From Novipirellula galeiformis (GTDB lineage Bacteria; Planctomycetota; Planctomycetia; Pirellulales; Pirellulaceae): a stretch of 64,000 nucleotides of DNA. Position numbers and translations under genes: made by a program. Below the pieces are notes generated by a model. It was not told the origin of the DNA, did not search any database, and worked only from the letters and a program-made list of their open reading frames with translations. The DNA is taken from NCBI RefSeq assembly GCF_007860095.1, contig NZ_SJPT01000001.1, forward strand, positions 124,544 to 188,543. Reading direction: 5' to 3'. This document shows positions 53,433 through 62,627 of the stretch, in pieces. Within the stretch, counting starts at the first letter, position 1, and every line of letters starts with the position of its first letter.

Positions 53433-54746
53433 TTGGATTCATTGAACCGTCGTGATCTCCTCCGTAACGCGGCGTTGACCGGTGTCGGAGTTTATCTCTC
53501 GAGCCCCTCCTCTTCGGCGCTCAGTGCGTCCCCGAATGAGAAGCTCAACATCGCCTGTGTGGGACTGGGCAATCAGGGGCAACACAACTTAGGACTGGTC
53601 CAAAGCCAGAACATCGTTGCGTTGTGTGATGTTGATGACGAACGAACCGCGATGTTCGGGGCGAAGTACCCCGCAGCCAAACGGTTCGCCGATTTCCGAG
53701 TCATGCTCGACAAAATGAGCCCCGAGATCGATGCGGTCGTCGTCACCACGCCGAATCATACTCATGCGACCATTGCCGTGGCGGCAATGAAGGCTGGCAA
53801 GCATTGCTATTGTGAAAAACCACTTGCTCATTCGATTCATGAAGTCCGTGAGATGCAGCGGGTCGCCACGGAGCAGAATGTGGTCAGCCAAATGGGAACA
53901 CAAAACCATGCGGGTTCGAATTACCGACGCGTGGTCGAATTGGTGCAATCCGGTGCGATCGGCGCCGTAAGGAAGGTGCATGTTTGGTTCGGACGCCCCG
54001 GCGGTTGGCGGCGATTCAAACATCTGGTGGACCGGCCGACCGAGAAGACTCCCATCCCAAAAAACCTGAACTGGGATCTGTGGGTCGGTCCCGCTCCGAT
54101 GCAGAACTTCCATCCGGTATACCATCCTCATGATTGGCACTATTGGTGGGATTTCGGCAATGGCACGATCGGCAACATGGCCTGTCATTATCTCGACTTG
54201 GTTTTCTGGGCGTTGAATCTTTCCGCGCCTACCGCCGTCGAAGCGGTCGGCCCCAAAGTGCATCCGGATTCAACTCCCTTTTGGCTCGAATGTCATTGGC
54301 AGTTCCCGCAGCGTCAGGCACGTTCGCCTGTGGAGGTTGTCTGGCACCATGGACGCGGATGTCCGCAAGCGGTGCAGGATCTTGGCGTGCCCGCAGCGGA
54401 GAATGGGGTGTTGTTCGTGGGAGACGACGGATTGCTAATGGCCGACTACGACACGCACGCCCTGTTACCAGAGAATCAGTTCCGCGATTTCACGCGTCCT
54501 GAGCCGACGATTCCTGAATCCATTGGCTGCCATCGTCGCGAATGGTTCGAAGCGTGTAAGGGGAATGGTCAAGCGCTGTGCGACTTTGATTACGCGGCGC
54601 CGCTGACCGAGACCGTACTGTTAGGAAACATTGCTTTTCGCGTGGGAGGCAAAATCCAATGGGACTCCGCACGGATGACCGCGACGAACACGGACCAAGT
54701 CGACCGCTATCTGCAACGCGAATATCGTAAAGGTTGGACACTATGA
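53433..54746 (+). CDS. Gfo/Idh/MocA family oxidoreductase
   Basis: Third of this family in the window. A twin-arginine motif (LNRRDLLRNAALTGVGVYL) opens the sequence. Rossmann segment: KLNIACVGLGNQGQHN. Active-site motif: CYCEKPLAHSIHEVREM (Glu-Lys-Pro conserved) and NGTIGNMACHYLDLVFWAL. I propose the TTG at 53433 as start, after an AAGG at 53419, although the longest frame starts at TTG 53385; both give the Tat signal. The TGA stop overlaps the ATG of the DUF6807 gene, so the pair is translationally coupled. Likely exported and sugar-oxidising. Confidence 0.9.
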   Translation: MDSLNRRDLLRNAALTGVGVYLSSPSSSALSASPNEKLNIACVGLGNQGQHNLGLVQSQNIVALCDVDDERTAMFGAKYPAAKRFADFRVMLDKMSPEIDAVVVTTPNHTHATIAVAAMKAGKHCYCEKPLAHSIHEVREMQRVATEQNVVSQMGTQNHAGSNYRRVVELVQSGAIGAVRKVHVWFGRPGGWRRFKHLVDRPTEKTPIPKNLNWDLWVGPAPMQNFHPVYHPHDWHYWWDFGNGTIGNMACHYLDLVFWALNLSAPTAVEAVGPKVHPDSTPFWLECHWQFPQRQARSPVEVVWHHGRGCPQAVQDLGVPAAENGVLFVGDDGLLMADYDTHALLPENQFRDFTRPEPTIPESIGCHRREWFEACKGNGQALCDFDYAAPLTETVLLGNIAFRVGGKIQWDSARMTATNTDQVDRYLQREYRKGWTL

Positions 54747-56005
54747 AGACACGCACCCCACGTTTTCAAAGCACACGATGGGCCACCGTCTTGTTGCTTG
54801 GTTTGGTTTGCGTCCCCATCGGCGCTGCGGTCGAGAGTATTGCCGCCGAGCCGATCACGCTGGAATTGTCCACAGGCGATTTCGCTTGTGAAAACACCAT
54901 CGTCGAAATGGCATTGCCGCCGGCGATGGCCGAACACGATCATTTTACCCTCACACAGATCGACTCAGGCAAACGCGTTCCCGTTCAACTCGACCGTCAC
55001 GGCGACCAAGCGAAGCTCGTCTGGATTGTACGGGACAAATTGCAGGCGGGCTCCGTTCGTCAATACAGCCTAGCGCCCGCCACCGCGTCACCCGATCGGG
55101 ACCGCGTCACGGTCACCGACGACGGTAAACGCGTGACGGTAAGTGCCGGCAAGAAAACGGTGTTCAGCTACAACCATGCCACGGTGCCTTCACCCGATCC
55201 CAAACAACCCTACTACGCCCGCAGCGGCTACATCCATCCCTTGTACAATCCCTCGGGCCATATCGTCACGGACGACTTCAATCCAGATCACGCGCACCAA
55301 CACGGGATCATGATGGCATGGCGAAAGATGACGTTTGAAGGCCGCGAAACCAACGGTTGGGACCAAAAAGCGGGACTCGGCAAGATCGAGCATGCCGAGA
55401 TCGAAGCCTACGGCGGAGGTCCGGTGTTTGGCTTCTTCAAGGTCCGGCTGCGTCACATCGATCTGACGGCTGCGGATGAACCGGCAACCGTGCTCAACGA
55501 AACTTGGTACGTACGCACCTACGCACTCAATGACGCGTTCCAGTTCGACATCACTTCAACACAATCCTGTGCTTCGCAGGAACCCGTTTCGATCGACACC
55601 ATTCACTATGGCGGGATGACGATCCGTGGGAACGCACAGTGGCACAAACTTGGTAACTTTGACTGCTTGACCAGCGAAGGCAAAACAAAGCAGGATGGTA
55701 ACCAGTCGCGACCTCATTGGGTCGACATGTTCGGCCAACTCGCCGGTCAAACCACGGGCACGCTGATCATGGACCACAAAAGCAACTTTCGCTTTCCCCA
55801 GCCGGTTCGTTTGCATCCCACGATGCCGTACTTCTGTTTCACCCCGGCATCGCTCGGGGCGTTCACCATTCAACCCGAAACCCCCTATGTGTCGCGATAC
55901 CGGTTCTACGTTCACGACGGCTCGCTCGCTGCGAGCATCGCCGATCGATTGTGGAACCAGTACTCGAATCCTCCCCAAGTTCAAATCACTCAATCGATTA
56001 ACTGA
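54743..56005 (+). CDS. Exported DUF6807 (PmoA-like) protein
   Basis: 420 residues with a signal peptide (TVLLLGLVCVPIGAAVESIA). Family features: YYARSGYIHPLYNPSGHIVT, then FNPDHAHQHGIMMAWRKM, the conserved His cluster at about residues 190-200, and PYFCFTPASLGAF near the C-terminus. It begins inside the stop of the oxidoreductase gene (ATGA), so the two products are made in tandem and probably work together. Next gene: beta-helix protein after 56 bp. Function unknown; an extracytoplasmic sugar or lactone-related role is guessed from context. Confidence 0.87.
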   Translation: MKTRTPRFQSTRWATVLLLGLVCVPIGAAVESIAAEPITLELSTGDFACENTIVEMALPPAMAEHDHFTLTQIDSGKRVPVQLDRHGDQAKLVWIVRDKLQAGSVRQYSLAPATASPDRDRVTVTDDGKRVTVSAGKKTVFSYNHATVPSPDPKQPYYARSGYIHPLYNPSGHIVTDDFNPDHAHQHGIMMAWRKMTFEGRETNGWDQKAGLGKIEHAEIEAYGGGPVFGFFKVRLRHIDLTAADEPATVLNETWYVRTYALNDAFQFDITSTQSCASQEPVSIDTIHYGGMTIRGNAQWHKLGNFDCLTSEGKTKQDGNQSRPHWVDMFGQLAGQTTGTLIMDHKSNFRFPQPVRLHPTMPYFCFTPASLGAFTIQPETPYVSRYRFYVHDGSLAASIADRLWNQYSNPPQVQITQSIN

Positions 56006-56061
56006 AATCGCGACCATCGCGGAACCCCACCACATCAATTCAACCTGAGGCGTCTGAAACC

Positions 56062-57456
56062 ATGAGAGCTTGCTGTATTCTGATCCTGATTCATCTCCTG
56101 TCTCTGTCGGGTAGCTTGGCGGCAGGAACACTTGATCAAATTCCCCATTTGAAATCCTTGCCGGATGCGACCGAGGACTTGCAAAAGAAGATCGATGAGC
56201 ATGATGGCAACTTGTTGCTGGGAAACACCGATATTCTGCGCATCACGAAGCCACTTGTATTCGACCTCGCCAAGCACAAAGGGGTTGCCGTCAAAGCGGT
56301 GGGCGGAGTGACGATCGTCATGGATGGTCCCGGGCCAGCATTGCGTTTTGTGGGCTCGCACAAAGGGACGGCCTCCCCGTCGTCATTCGAGCCCGCGACC
56401 TGGAACGAGCGAATGCCGATCGTTTCTGGAATCGAGATTCTGGGGAATCATGAAGCGGCCGATGGAATCGAATTGGATCAAACCGTCGGGGCCATCGTCA
56501 GTCACGTTTCCGTTCGCTGGTGTCGCCACGGAGTCCATCTGGTCAACCGTAATCGCAACGTCCTGGTGTCCGATTGCAATCTCTACGAGAACTCCGGCGT
56601 CGGCATTTATCTGGACGATGTAAATCTTCATCAGATCAATGTCGGCACCTCCCACATCTCCTACAATCGCCAAGGCGGCATCGTCGTGCGAGATGGAAAC
56701 GTGCGAAACTTGCAAGTTTCTGGCTGCGATATCGAAGGCAACATGCCTGGGGATGACACTCCGACAAACACCGCCAATATCCTGATTGATGTTTCGGGGA
56801 CTCCCGACACACGTGCCAAGTCGATCGCCGAGATTTCAATCACCGGATGTACCATTCAGCACTCGGCGAACTATGGCGACGACGCGACCAAGACGGTCGC
56901 GCCCGGGGGCGCAAATATCCGCTTGGCTGGCAAGAAAATCTATCCGATCGATTCGGTGACCATCTCAGGAAACGTGCTCAGCGACACCACGACGAATATC
57001 GATATCCACCACGCAGTCGATGTCGCTATCAGCGCGAATAACTTTTTTGCACCGAAGCCCGTCAACCTACGCGTCCGCAATTCGCAACGGGTTGTCGTGT
57101 CGGGGAACACATTTAACCCACGGCAATTCAAACGTGAGGGAACGATTGTGTTCGAAGACTGTGCCGATTGCATCGTCTCGAATTCAACCATCCATCAATT
57201 CGCTACCGATGCCGGAGCTGTGATTCTGAACCGCTGCACTGGATTCTCTTTAAATGGACTCAATCTCAGCGATTGCGGTTCCGGCTTCGTGCTGAAGAAC
57301 ACCACCGACACGACCATTTCGAACTGTCGTGTCACTCGCACGACGACCGGTTCACCGGACATTGTGCTCGACAACAGCAACAAGAACATCTTGCTAAGTG
57401 GAAACGCCTTTGCCGGCGAGACGGTGATTGCATCCGAGGGTACCGTTGCCAACTAA
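56062..57456 (+). CDS. Exported right-handed parallel beta-helix protein
   Basis: 464 residues with signal peptide (CCILILIHLLSLSGSLAAG). Repeated beta-helix turns are visible: GIEILGNHEAADGIELDQ, VSHVSVRWCRHGVHLVNRN, NVLVSDCNLYENSGVGIYLD and NLQVSGCDIEGN, plus several NCIVSNSTI-type units. No catalytic residues can be assigned. A different protein from the beta-helix at 49307, which is longer and on the other strand. It follows DUF6807 by 56 bp and probably belongs to that operon. The likely role is polysaccharide binding or cleavage, by fold. Confidence 0.77.
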   Translation: MRACCILILIHLLSLSGSLAAGTLDQIPHLKSLPDATEDLQKKIDEHDGNLLLGNTDILRITKPLVFDLAKHKGVAVKAVGGVTIVMDGPGPALRFVGSHKGTASPSSFEPATWNERMPIVSGIEILGNHEAADGIELDQTVGAIVSHVSVRWCRHGVHLVNRNRNVLVSDCNLYENSGVGIYLDDVNLHQINVGTSHISYNRQGGIVVRDGNVRNLQVSGCDIEGNMPGDDTPTNTANILIDVSGTPDTRAKSIAEISITGCTIQHSANYGDDATKTVAPGGANIRLAGKKIYPIDSVTISGNVLSDTTTNIDIHHAVDVAISANNFFAPKPVNLRVRNSQRVVVSGNTFNPRQFKREGTIVFEDCADCIVSNSTIHQFATDAGAVILNRCTGFSLNGLNLSDCGSGFVLKNTTDTTISNCRVTRTTTGSPDIVLDNSNKNILLSGNAFAGETVIASEGTVAN

Positions 57457-57863
57457 GTCCCCTAAGCAACTTCGTATCGCAGCGATGGGGCTGCGATTGT
57501 GGTTGGTTTGGCCTTGCCGATCGATCTCTGAAGCGAATGCAGCAAGCATGGACTCGTCGTCGCAGGAACGATATCGCGTTCGCTTCGCCGCAACGGCGTG
57601 AAGTGTGTGTGAAAAACACATGAACGATCCGTGCAGACTGCAGCCCTGGACGAGCGGATCCAGGAGTCCCTGGAATGAGCGATACACTGCAAATAACGAG
57701 AAAAAGAACGATCTCCGCCCGGTGTCTTCAGTGTGAGAGGCCAGCCGCATCGGCGTCACACCGAGCGTGGTCGGGCATCGATGGCAAGCCATTGCTTGCT
57801 ATCCTCTTCTTTTCTTGAATGTTGACGAATCTGAATTTACACCCCCGAAAGTGAAGCCGCGAT
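57457..57863. other. Spacer before the GDPD gene
   Basis: 407 bp with no supported gene and no strong terminator for the operon upstream. A promoter for the GDPD fusion gene is expected. Confidence 0.35.
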
Positions 57864-59432
57864 ATGCAATTGATATCCACAAGAGTCAGGCAAGTGCTCG
57901 CCATCGCCCTCGTGCTGCCTTGGACCCTTATCGGGGCTGCCGATGCCGACGACCGTCCGTCCGACTCCGCCTCCTTTCGGGACAATGGGGTGACGGCCCA
58001 TCGGGGCAATTCCGCCGCGTTTCCTGAGAATACGATGGCGGCCTTTGAGAGTGCAATCGAAGCGGGTGCCGATTGGATCGAACTCGATATTTTCCGCAGC
58101 AATGATGGCAAGTTGGTCGTGATCCACGATAAGACCACCCAGCGAACCGGCGACAAGAACCTCAGCGTCACCGAGTCGAGCTACGATGAATTGAAGTCGG
58201 TGGATGTCGCCACCGATTTCCGCCGACGCACGGGCACGACGTTGACGGAAACACCCGCGGCGAAAATACCACTGCTCGAGGACGTGCTCCAGATGGTCAT
58301 GCAACAAGATCGAACACGAGTCTCAATTCAGCCCAAGATGGACTGTGTGGCCGACGCGGTCGCTTTGGTGAAACAGATGCACGCCGAGCGTTGGGTGGGT
58401 TTCAACGATGGCAATTTAAAGCTCATGTCCGAGGTGAAGCGGCTCGCTCCCGAGATCCAGGTGTTCTGGGATCGAGGTCCCGAGACAAATATCGATGACG
58501 ACATTCGTATCGCGAAACAACACGGTTTTGAATCGCTCGTCCTGCATTACAGCGGGATCACGCCCGAGAAGGTGCAAAAGATCTCCGCGGCTGGGATCCG
58601 AACGGGCGTTTGGACGGTCAATGACCGAGCGACGATGGAGAGATTGATCGGAATCGGAGTTGAGCGACTCTACACCGACGATCCCCGCATGTTGCTAAGC
58701 CTGAAAAAACAACGCGATCTGCGCAAAGTCACGTGCGAAGGAACTTACCCACAGCACCTGCAAGGCATCTGTGCAGATCATGCTGCGATCTATTGGAGTT
58801 TTACGACGAGGTTGGTGAAGACCGATCTCGACGGCAAGGTACTAAAGCAAATTTCGGTTGCAAATCATCATGGCGACCTCTGCTTTCACGATGGCAAGCT
58901 GTACATCGCAGTAAACCTCGGCAAGTTCAACGAACCCGCGGGCAAAGCTGATTCATGGGTGTACGTCTATGACGCCGATTCGCTCAAGGAACTGGCTCGG
59001 CACGAGGCCCAAGAGGCCGTCCATGGCGCCGGCGGTATCAGTTTTCGGGAGGGGCACTTCTTCGTCGTCGGCGGATTACCCGCCGGAGTCGACGAGAATT
59101 ACGTTTACGAATACGACGGCCAGTTCAATTTCGTAAAGAAGCATGTCATCCACAGTGGGTATACGTTGATGGGAATCCAGACGGCGACGTTTGCTCATGG
59201 TCGATGGTGGTTCGGTTGTTACGGCGAAACGAAGAAATTGCTCATCACCGATGAGAAGTTCCAGATGCTCGGTAGCTATCCGTTCCAATGTTCGCTTGGG
59301 ATTGAGGCCTGGAGCAACGGCCAACTACTCTCCGCAAGCGGACGATGCCGTAAAGGACATGGATGCAGCGGGGAGTTGCAGCTTGCGATCCCGCACGAAA
59401 CAGCCGGGCTGCAATACCGAGATGCTCAATAG
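57864..59432 (+). CDS. Glycerophosphodiester phosphodiesterase fused to a propeller-like domain
   Basis: Signal peptide (LAIALVLPWTLIGAADA). Residues about 42-285 are a GDPD domain: AHRGNSAAFPENTMAAF with HR and E, WIELDIFRSNDGKLVVIHD with metal ligands E, D and H. The later family position that normally reads EIK or similar is IQPK here, so one acidic ligand may be replaced. Family activity: hydrolysis of glycerophosphodiesters to glycerol-3-phosphate and alcohol. Residues about 300-522 look like a beta-propeller (repeated KLYIAVNLG, WVYVYDADSL, NYVYEYDGQF units). The fusion is unusual. Likely extracytoplasmic. The C-terminal half might bind the substrate. 522 residues against about 250-350 for plain GDPD. 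Confidence 0.82.
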   Translation: MQLISTRVRQVLAIALVLPWTLIGAADADDRPSDSASFRDNGVTAHRGNSAAFPENTMAAFESAIEAGADWIELDIFRSNDGKLVVIHDKTTQRTGDKNLSVTESSYDELKSVDVATDFRRRTGTTLTETPAAKIPLLEDVLQMVMQQDRTRVSIQPKMDCVADAVALVKQMHAERWVGFNDGNLKLMSEVKRLAPEIQVFWDRGPETNIDDDIRIAKQHGFESLVLHYSGITPEKVQKISAAGIRTGVWTVNDRATMERLIGIGVERLYTDDPRMLLSLKKQRDLRKVTCEGTYPQHLQGICADHAAIYWSFTTRLVKTDLDGKVLKQISVANHHGDLCFHDGKLYIAVNLGKFNEPAGKADSWVYVYDADSLKELARHEAQEAVHGAGGISFREGHFFVVGGLPAGVDENYVYEYDGQFNFVKKHVIHSGYTLMGIQTATFAHGRWWFGCYGETKKLLITDEKFQMLGSYPFQCSLGIEAWSNGQLLSASGRCRKGHGCSGELQLAIPHETAGLQYRDAQ

Positions 59433-59438
59433 AGCGGC

Positions 59439-59531
59439 TAGAGCATTCCTAATTTTGATGTCGCTCGTGTCACTAGGCGGTGGGACCGCGTTCTTGCGAA
59501 CGCAGCTACGGCTTGATTCCCACGTTATTTA
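59439..59531. repeat. Dispersed repeat, copy B
   Basis: Same orientation and layout as copy A at 687-779, starting TAGAGCATTCCTAA and ending CCCACGTTATTTA. The common core is GC(A/G)AACG(T/C)AGCTACGGCTT. It falls in the spacer between the convergent GDPD and dimethylformamidase-like genes. Confidence 0.65.
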
Positions 59532-59540
59532 GCCAGCGAG

Positions 59541-61031
59541 CTACGTTTGCCGCATGCGGTTAAGCACGTTGCGAGTGATTTGCTGTATCCTCGCGTCGGG
59601 ACCTTGTGGCGCGGTGTAGACCTTTGGACGCACATACCCAGGCGGCTCGGACAACCCGTCGGCCCACCAGCAAGTGGCCGCGTTGAAGACGAAGTTGTTC
59701 TTCGGGCCGGGGTAGACCGTGGCGGTGTATTCGCCACCATTGAGCTCTCCGGGGGCGGTTTGAGTGGGGCCGCGGGCGACGATTTCTAACCCCGGTATGT
59801 CGGCCGGGTCTCCATGCCATTCCCAGCCAATGACGCCTGGAATCGAATCACCAAGCTTCATCTGCGTTCCCGCGTACAACCAATGGTCCGGTTTACTGCA
59901 AATCCAATCGGCGCCGCCGGTAACAGGCCCCGTGCTGTGCGCGCCGATGAGTTCATTGGCATAGGGCCGCTCGTGCTTGAGCGACGACATCGAACTAAAT
60001 TCCCGCGTCCCTCCGGGCGGTCCGAATACGCCGACGCGGCGCAGCGAGCGAGTCTCGTCATCCCATTCGATGCGTCCGCAAACCGCATTTCCGGAGAAGA
60101 ATCCGACACTCACGCCCTCGGCAATCGCGGCCTGTAGATTGCGAAACATCTCAATCGTCCAATACTCGTCATGCCCGACGCTGAGGAAACCGTCGCCGCG
60201 AAGGGGCTGTTTGGCGTCGCGGTGCAAATCGGTGTTGGAAATGTAAGTCACGTCATAGCCCTCGCGTTCGAGCCAATACACGAAGGGGAATTCCCATAAG
60301 AAAAACTCCCCCGAGCCAATCGAAAGCGGGGCATCCGAAATCTGGCTATATTTCCCATAGGGACGATTGAAGCTGACTTGAGATTCGTTGCCCCAATGCC
60401 ATGGGTTTTTCCCATTGTCATAGAGCGAAAATTGCGAGGGCCAGCGGTTGTAGGCTTGCCAGGTATGGTCGCTGCACTGAAACACCAGCTCGGACTCCCG
60501 CGTATCGCGAACGATGAAGATCACATAGCTCTGCAAGCCTTCGTTTAACTCCGTCAACTTGCCGACGTAAACGCCGCTCACCCAATCCTCCGGAATACGC
60601 AATTCAAAACTAGCTGGCCACTGGCAATTCTGTAGTCGCCGCAGCCCCACCTTCGGCATCGCTTGTGCCGATCCCTGTAGTGTTTCGGTCGTGTGCACCA
60701 ATCGCCCGCCATCACCCCCGTAATATCCCAATCGATAGAACTCGATCGTAAACTCGCTCACCGGATCGGTGCTGACCATCACCTGCAATGTCTCACCGGC
60801 CATGATGCTGGCGTGGGAAACGTAGCCTTCGATCCACGGGCAACGGTACTTCGTGTCGGGATCGATACGCGTTTTGCTTAACATCCATTGTTGTGTTCCC
60901 GGCCTCGCGTTTTCCGCTTTCAGTACCGCAGAGGAACTCGCTGCGTGCGATGCGTGAGGGGGGAGTAACAACGAGGCGCCAGAAGCAGCGGCCAAGGTCA
61001 ACAATTGGCGACGATTGGGAAGTTGATTCAT
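59541..61031 (-). CDS. N,N-dimethylformamidase large-subunit-like protein, twin-arginine exported
   Basis: Start at ATG 61031 gives a Tat signal (NRRQLLTLAAASGASLLL); the longest frame adds 24 unrelated residues. The body shares features with the C-terminal region of N,N-dimethylformamidase beta subunit: EFYRLGYYGGDGGRLV, YNRWPSQFSLYDNGKNPW, FLWEFPFVYWLEREGYDVTY and SVGHDEYWTIEMFRNLQAAI. Relatives are widespread and most are not proven amidases. 496 residues. It follows the FGE-like gene on the same strand by 68 bp and is likely its operon partner. Catalytic residues cannot be assigned from memory with confidence. Confidence 0.82.
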   Translation of the reverse strand: MNQLPNRRQLLTLAAASGASLLLPPHASHAASSSAVLKAENARPGTQQWMLSKTRIDPDTKYRCPWIEGYVSHASIMAGETLQVMVSTDPVSEFTIEFYRLGYYGGDGGRLVHTTETLQGSAQAMPKVGLRRLQNCQWPASFELRIPEDWVSGVYVGKLTELNEGLQSYVIFIVRDTRESELVFQCSDHTWQAYNRWPSQFSLYDNGKNPWHWGNESQVSFNRPYGKYSQISDAPLSIGSGEFFLWEFPFVYWLEREGYDVTYISNTDLHRDAKQPLRGDGFLSVGHDEYWTIEMFRNLQAAIAEGVSVGFFSGNAVCGRIEWDDETRSLRRVGVFGPPGGTREFSSMSSLKHERPYANELIGAHSTGPVTGGADWICSKPDHWLYAGTQMKLGDSIPGVIGWEWHGDPADIPGLEIVARGPTQTAPGELNGGEYTATVYPGPKNNFVFNAATCWWADGLSEPPGYVRPKVYTAPQGPDARIQQITRNVLNRMRQT

Positions 61032-61099
61032 CAACGAGGCAATCCGGTTAGATAGTTTTAAGGAAGGGGAGTCAACGGTTTGGACACACGTCCTCGGGA

Positions 61100-62206
61100 T
61101 CAATGACTTGGTGGGTCCTGTTTTGGTACGCCCAGACAGATACGAAAGCCATCGCGTGAATCGGAGTAGGACGGACCTTGGAGCCCGAGGCGGACGGCAC
61201 AGCGGGCATTACCCGGGACATCGAAGTAATTACCGCCGCGGCAGACCGGGCGTGGATTCTCGCTGACAAAATACAGCTCTTCATGTCCACCTTGGGGGTC
61301 GAAATGATCGAGCACGACCTCCCACACGCCGCCACACATGTCGGCCAAACCGAAACCGTTACGGCCCCGTTCTGCGTAATGGTCCACCGGTGAAACGAAG
61401 GCAAACCCGTCGCTCCAGGGAGCATTGGCGAGCGGCCAAATTTTGTTTCGTCCCGGCAGAAAATCGACAGCCGAAATATTTAGCCGACCTTCACCGTCAC
61501 TGAGATCGTCGCCCCACCAGAAATAACTGCTTTCGCGGCCACCGCGACAAGCGTAAGCCCACTCGGCTTCCGTCGGCAAACGGTAAACGAGCCCCTCGGG
61601 TAGACGTCCGCTATCTCGTTCACGCTTCGTTAGCCAATCACAAAACGCCCGTCCATCATTCCAGCTAACGCAGACCACGGGATAGCAATCCCGCAACGGG
61701 AAACCGAAATTTGGATCACGCCAACTCTTCCCTTCCACCGAGATCCAAGGATGCGGCGGTGCCTTGGCGGTGATCTTCCACTGAGGATCAAACACCTGCG
61801 TCTTGCCGCCCGGTTTCTCCGCATCCGAAACGTAACCGGTGTCCTCGACGAAGCGTTTGAATTGCCCCACGCTGACTTCCGTGCGGCCCATCCAAAAGCC
61901 ATCTTTCACACGCATCAATCTCGGTTGCTCGCCTTCGTACGACTCACGCTCGGTGCCCGGCGTGGCTCCGCCTTCGATCCCCGTGGCCCAGGCACGCTCT
62001 TCGGCGGTGCTGCCCATCTTAAATTCGCCAGGCGGAATGTAGACCACCTCCAGCGATACGTGATCGTCCAAATCGAGTTGCTTGGTGGCCCCTTGCGCCG
62101 GCGGATCAGAGGCCCACGTGGTGCCCATGTGAATCGCCGCTAACAGGGGCGCGGTGAGCAATGCGATGGCACGAAAGCGTCGCACGAGCGTTGCATGTTT
62201 CCTCAC
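61100..62206 (-). CDS. Formylglycine-generating-enzyme-like (SUMF1 family) exported protein
   Basis: SUMF1/FGE-sulfatase-fold protein. Start at GTG 62206 is supported by AAGAAGGA just upstream and by a signal peptide (AIALLTAPLLAAIHMGTTWA) that then lies at the N-terminus. Features: EVVYIPPGEFKMGSTAEER, FWMGRTEVSVGQFKRFVE, VVCVSWNDGRAFCDWL, YRLPTEAEWAYACRGG, and the C-terminal CRGGNYFDVPGNARCAVRL. True FGEs have two cysteines in the segment after GGS; here only the later RCAVR cysteine remains, so formylglycine formation is unlikely. The protein may instead be a binding or non-catalytic member. 369 residues. Confidence 0.85.
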   Translation of the reverse strand: MRKHATLVRRFRAIALLTAPLLAAIHMGTTWASDPPAQGATKQLDLDDHVSLEVVYIPPGEFKMGSTAEERAWATGIEGGATPGTERESYEGEQPRLMRVKDGFWMGRTEVSVGQFKRFVEDTGYVSDAEKPGGKTQVFDPQWKITAKAPPHPWISVEGKSWRDPNFGFPLRDCYPVVCVSWNDGRAFCDWLTKRERDSGRLPEGLVYRLPTEAEWAYACRGGRESSYFWWGDDLSDGEGRLNISAVDFLPGRNKIWPLANAPWSDGFAFVSPVDHYAERGRNGFGLADMCGGVWEVVLDHFDPQGGHEELYFVSENPRPVCRGGNYFDVPGNARCAVRLGLQGPSYSDSRDGFRICLGVPKQDPPSH

Positions 62207-62627
62207 TTGGATTCCTTCTTGATGGAGATGTCGGTGGCGTGGTGGAGTGAGCGATGCCAAGAGGCCGAAGCCGTGGTCACCGAGACGCTTCTCGGGGATG
62301 CGTCGTTTGATGACCTTACCGCGCTGACCTCGCAGCACCGTTTGGACCACCATGATTGTAGCTTCTCTTTTTGCCGCCGTAGCGAGCCTCCGCGATCACG
62401 GCCGCACTTTGCCTGGACGGCCTAACTTTGCCTGGGCGGTCATCAACAAAGCCTGTTCGGTGGTGAAACCAACGAGGTGGTAGGTGCGATTTCAGCAGGG
62501 CTCGCGTTCGTGTATAAAGGGCTGCGCCACCGGCGTGTGCGGGTCGACGTACGGCCGAAACACGGCCGACGTGGCGTTGCCTGCGTCGTCCATCTTGCAT
62601 TGTTTATCTGACTTGGGGATTCATTTT
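62207..62627. other. Divergent promoter spacer with tandem duplication
   Basis: 421 bp between FGE-like and DUF808 genes. ACTTTGCCTGG(A/G)CGG is repeated with a 19-bp period at about 62406-62443. Longer frames reaching into this region are rejected as extensions of the real genes. Confidence 0.45.
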
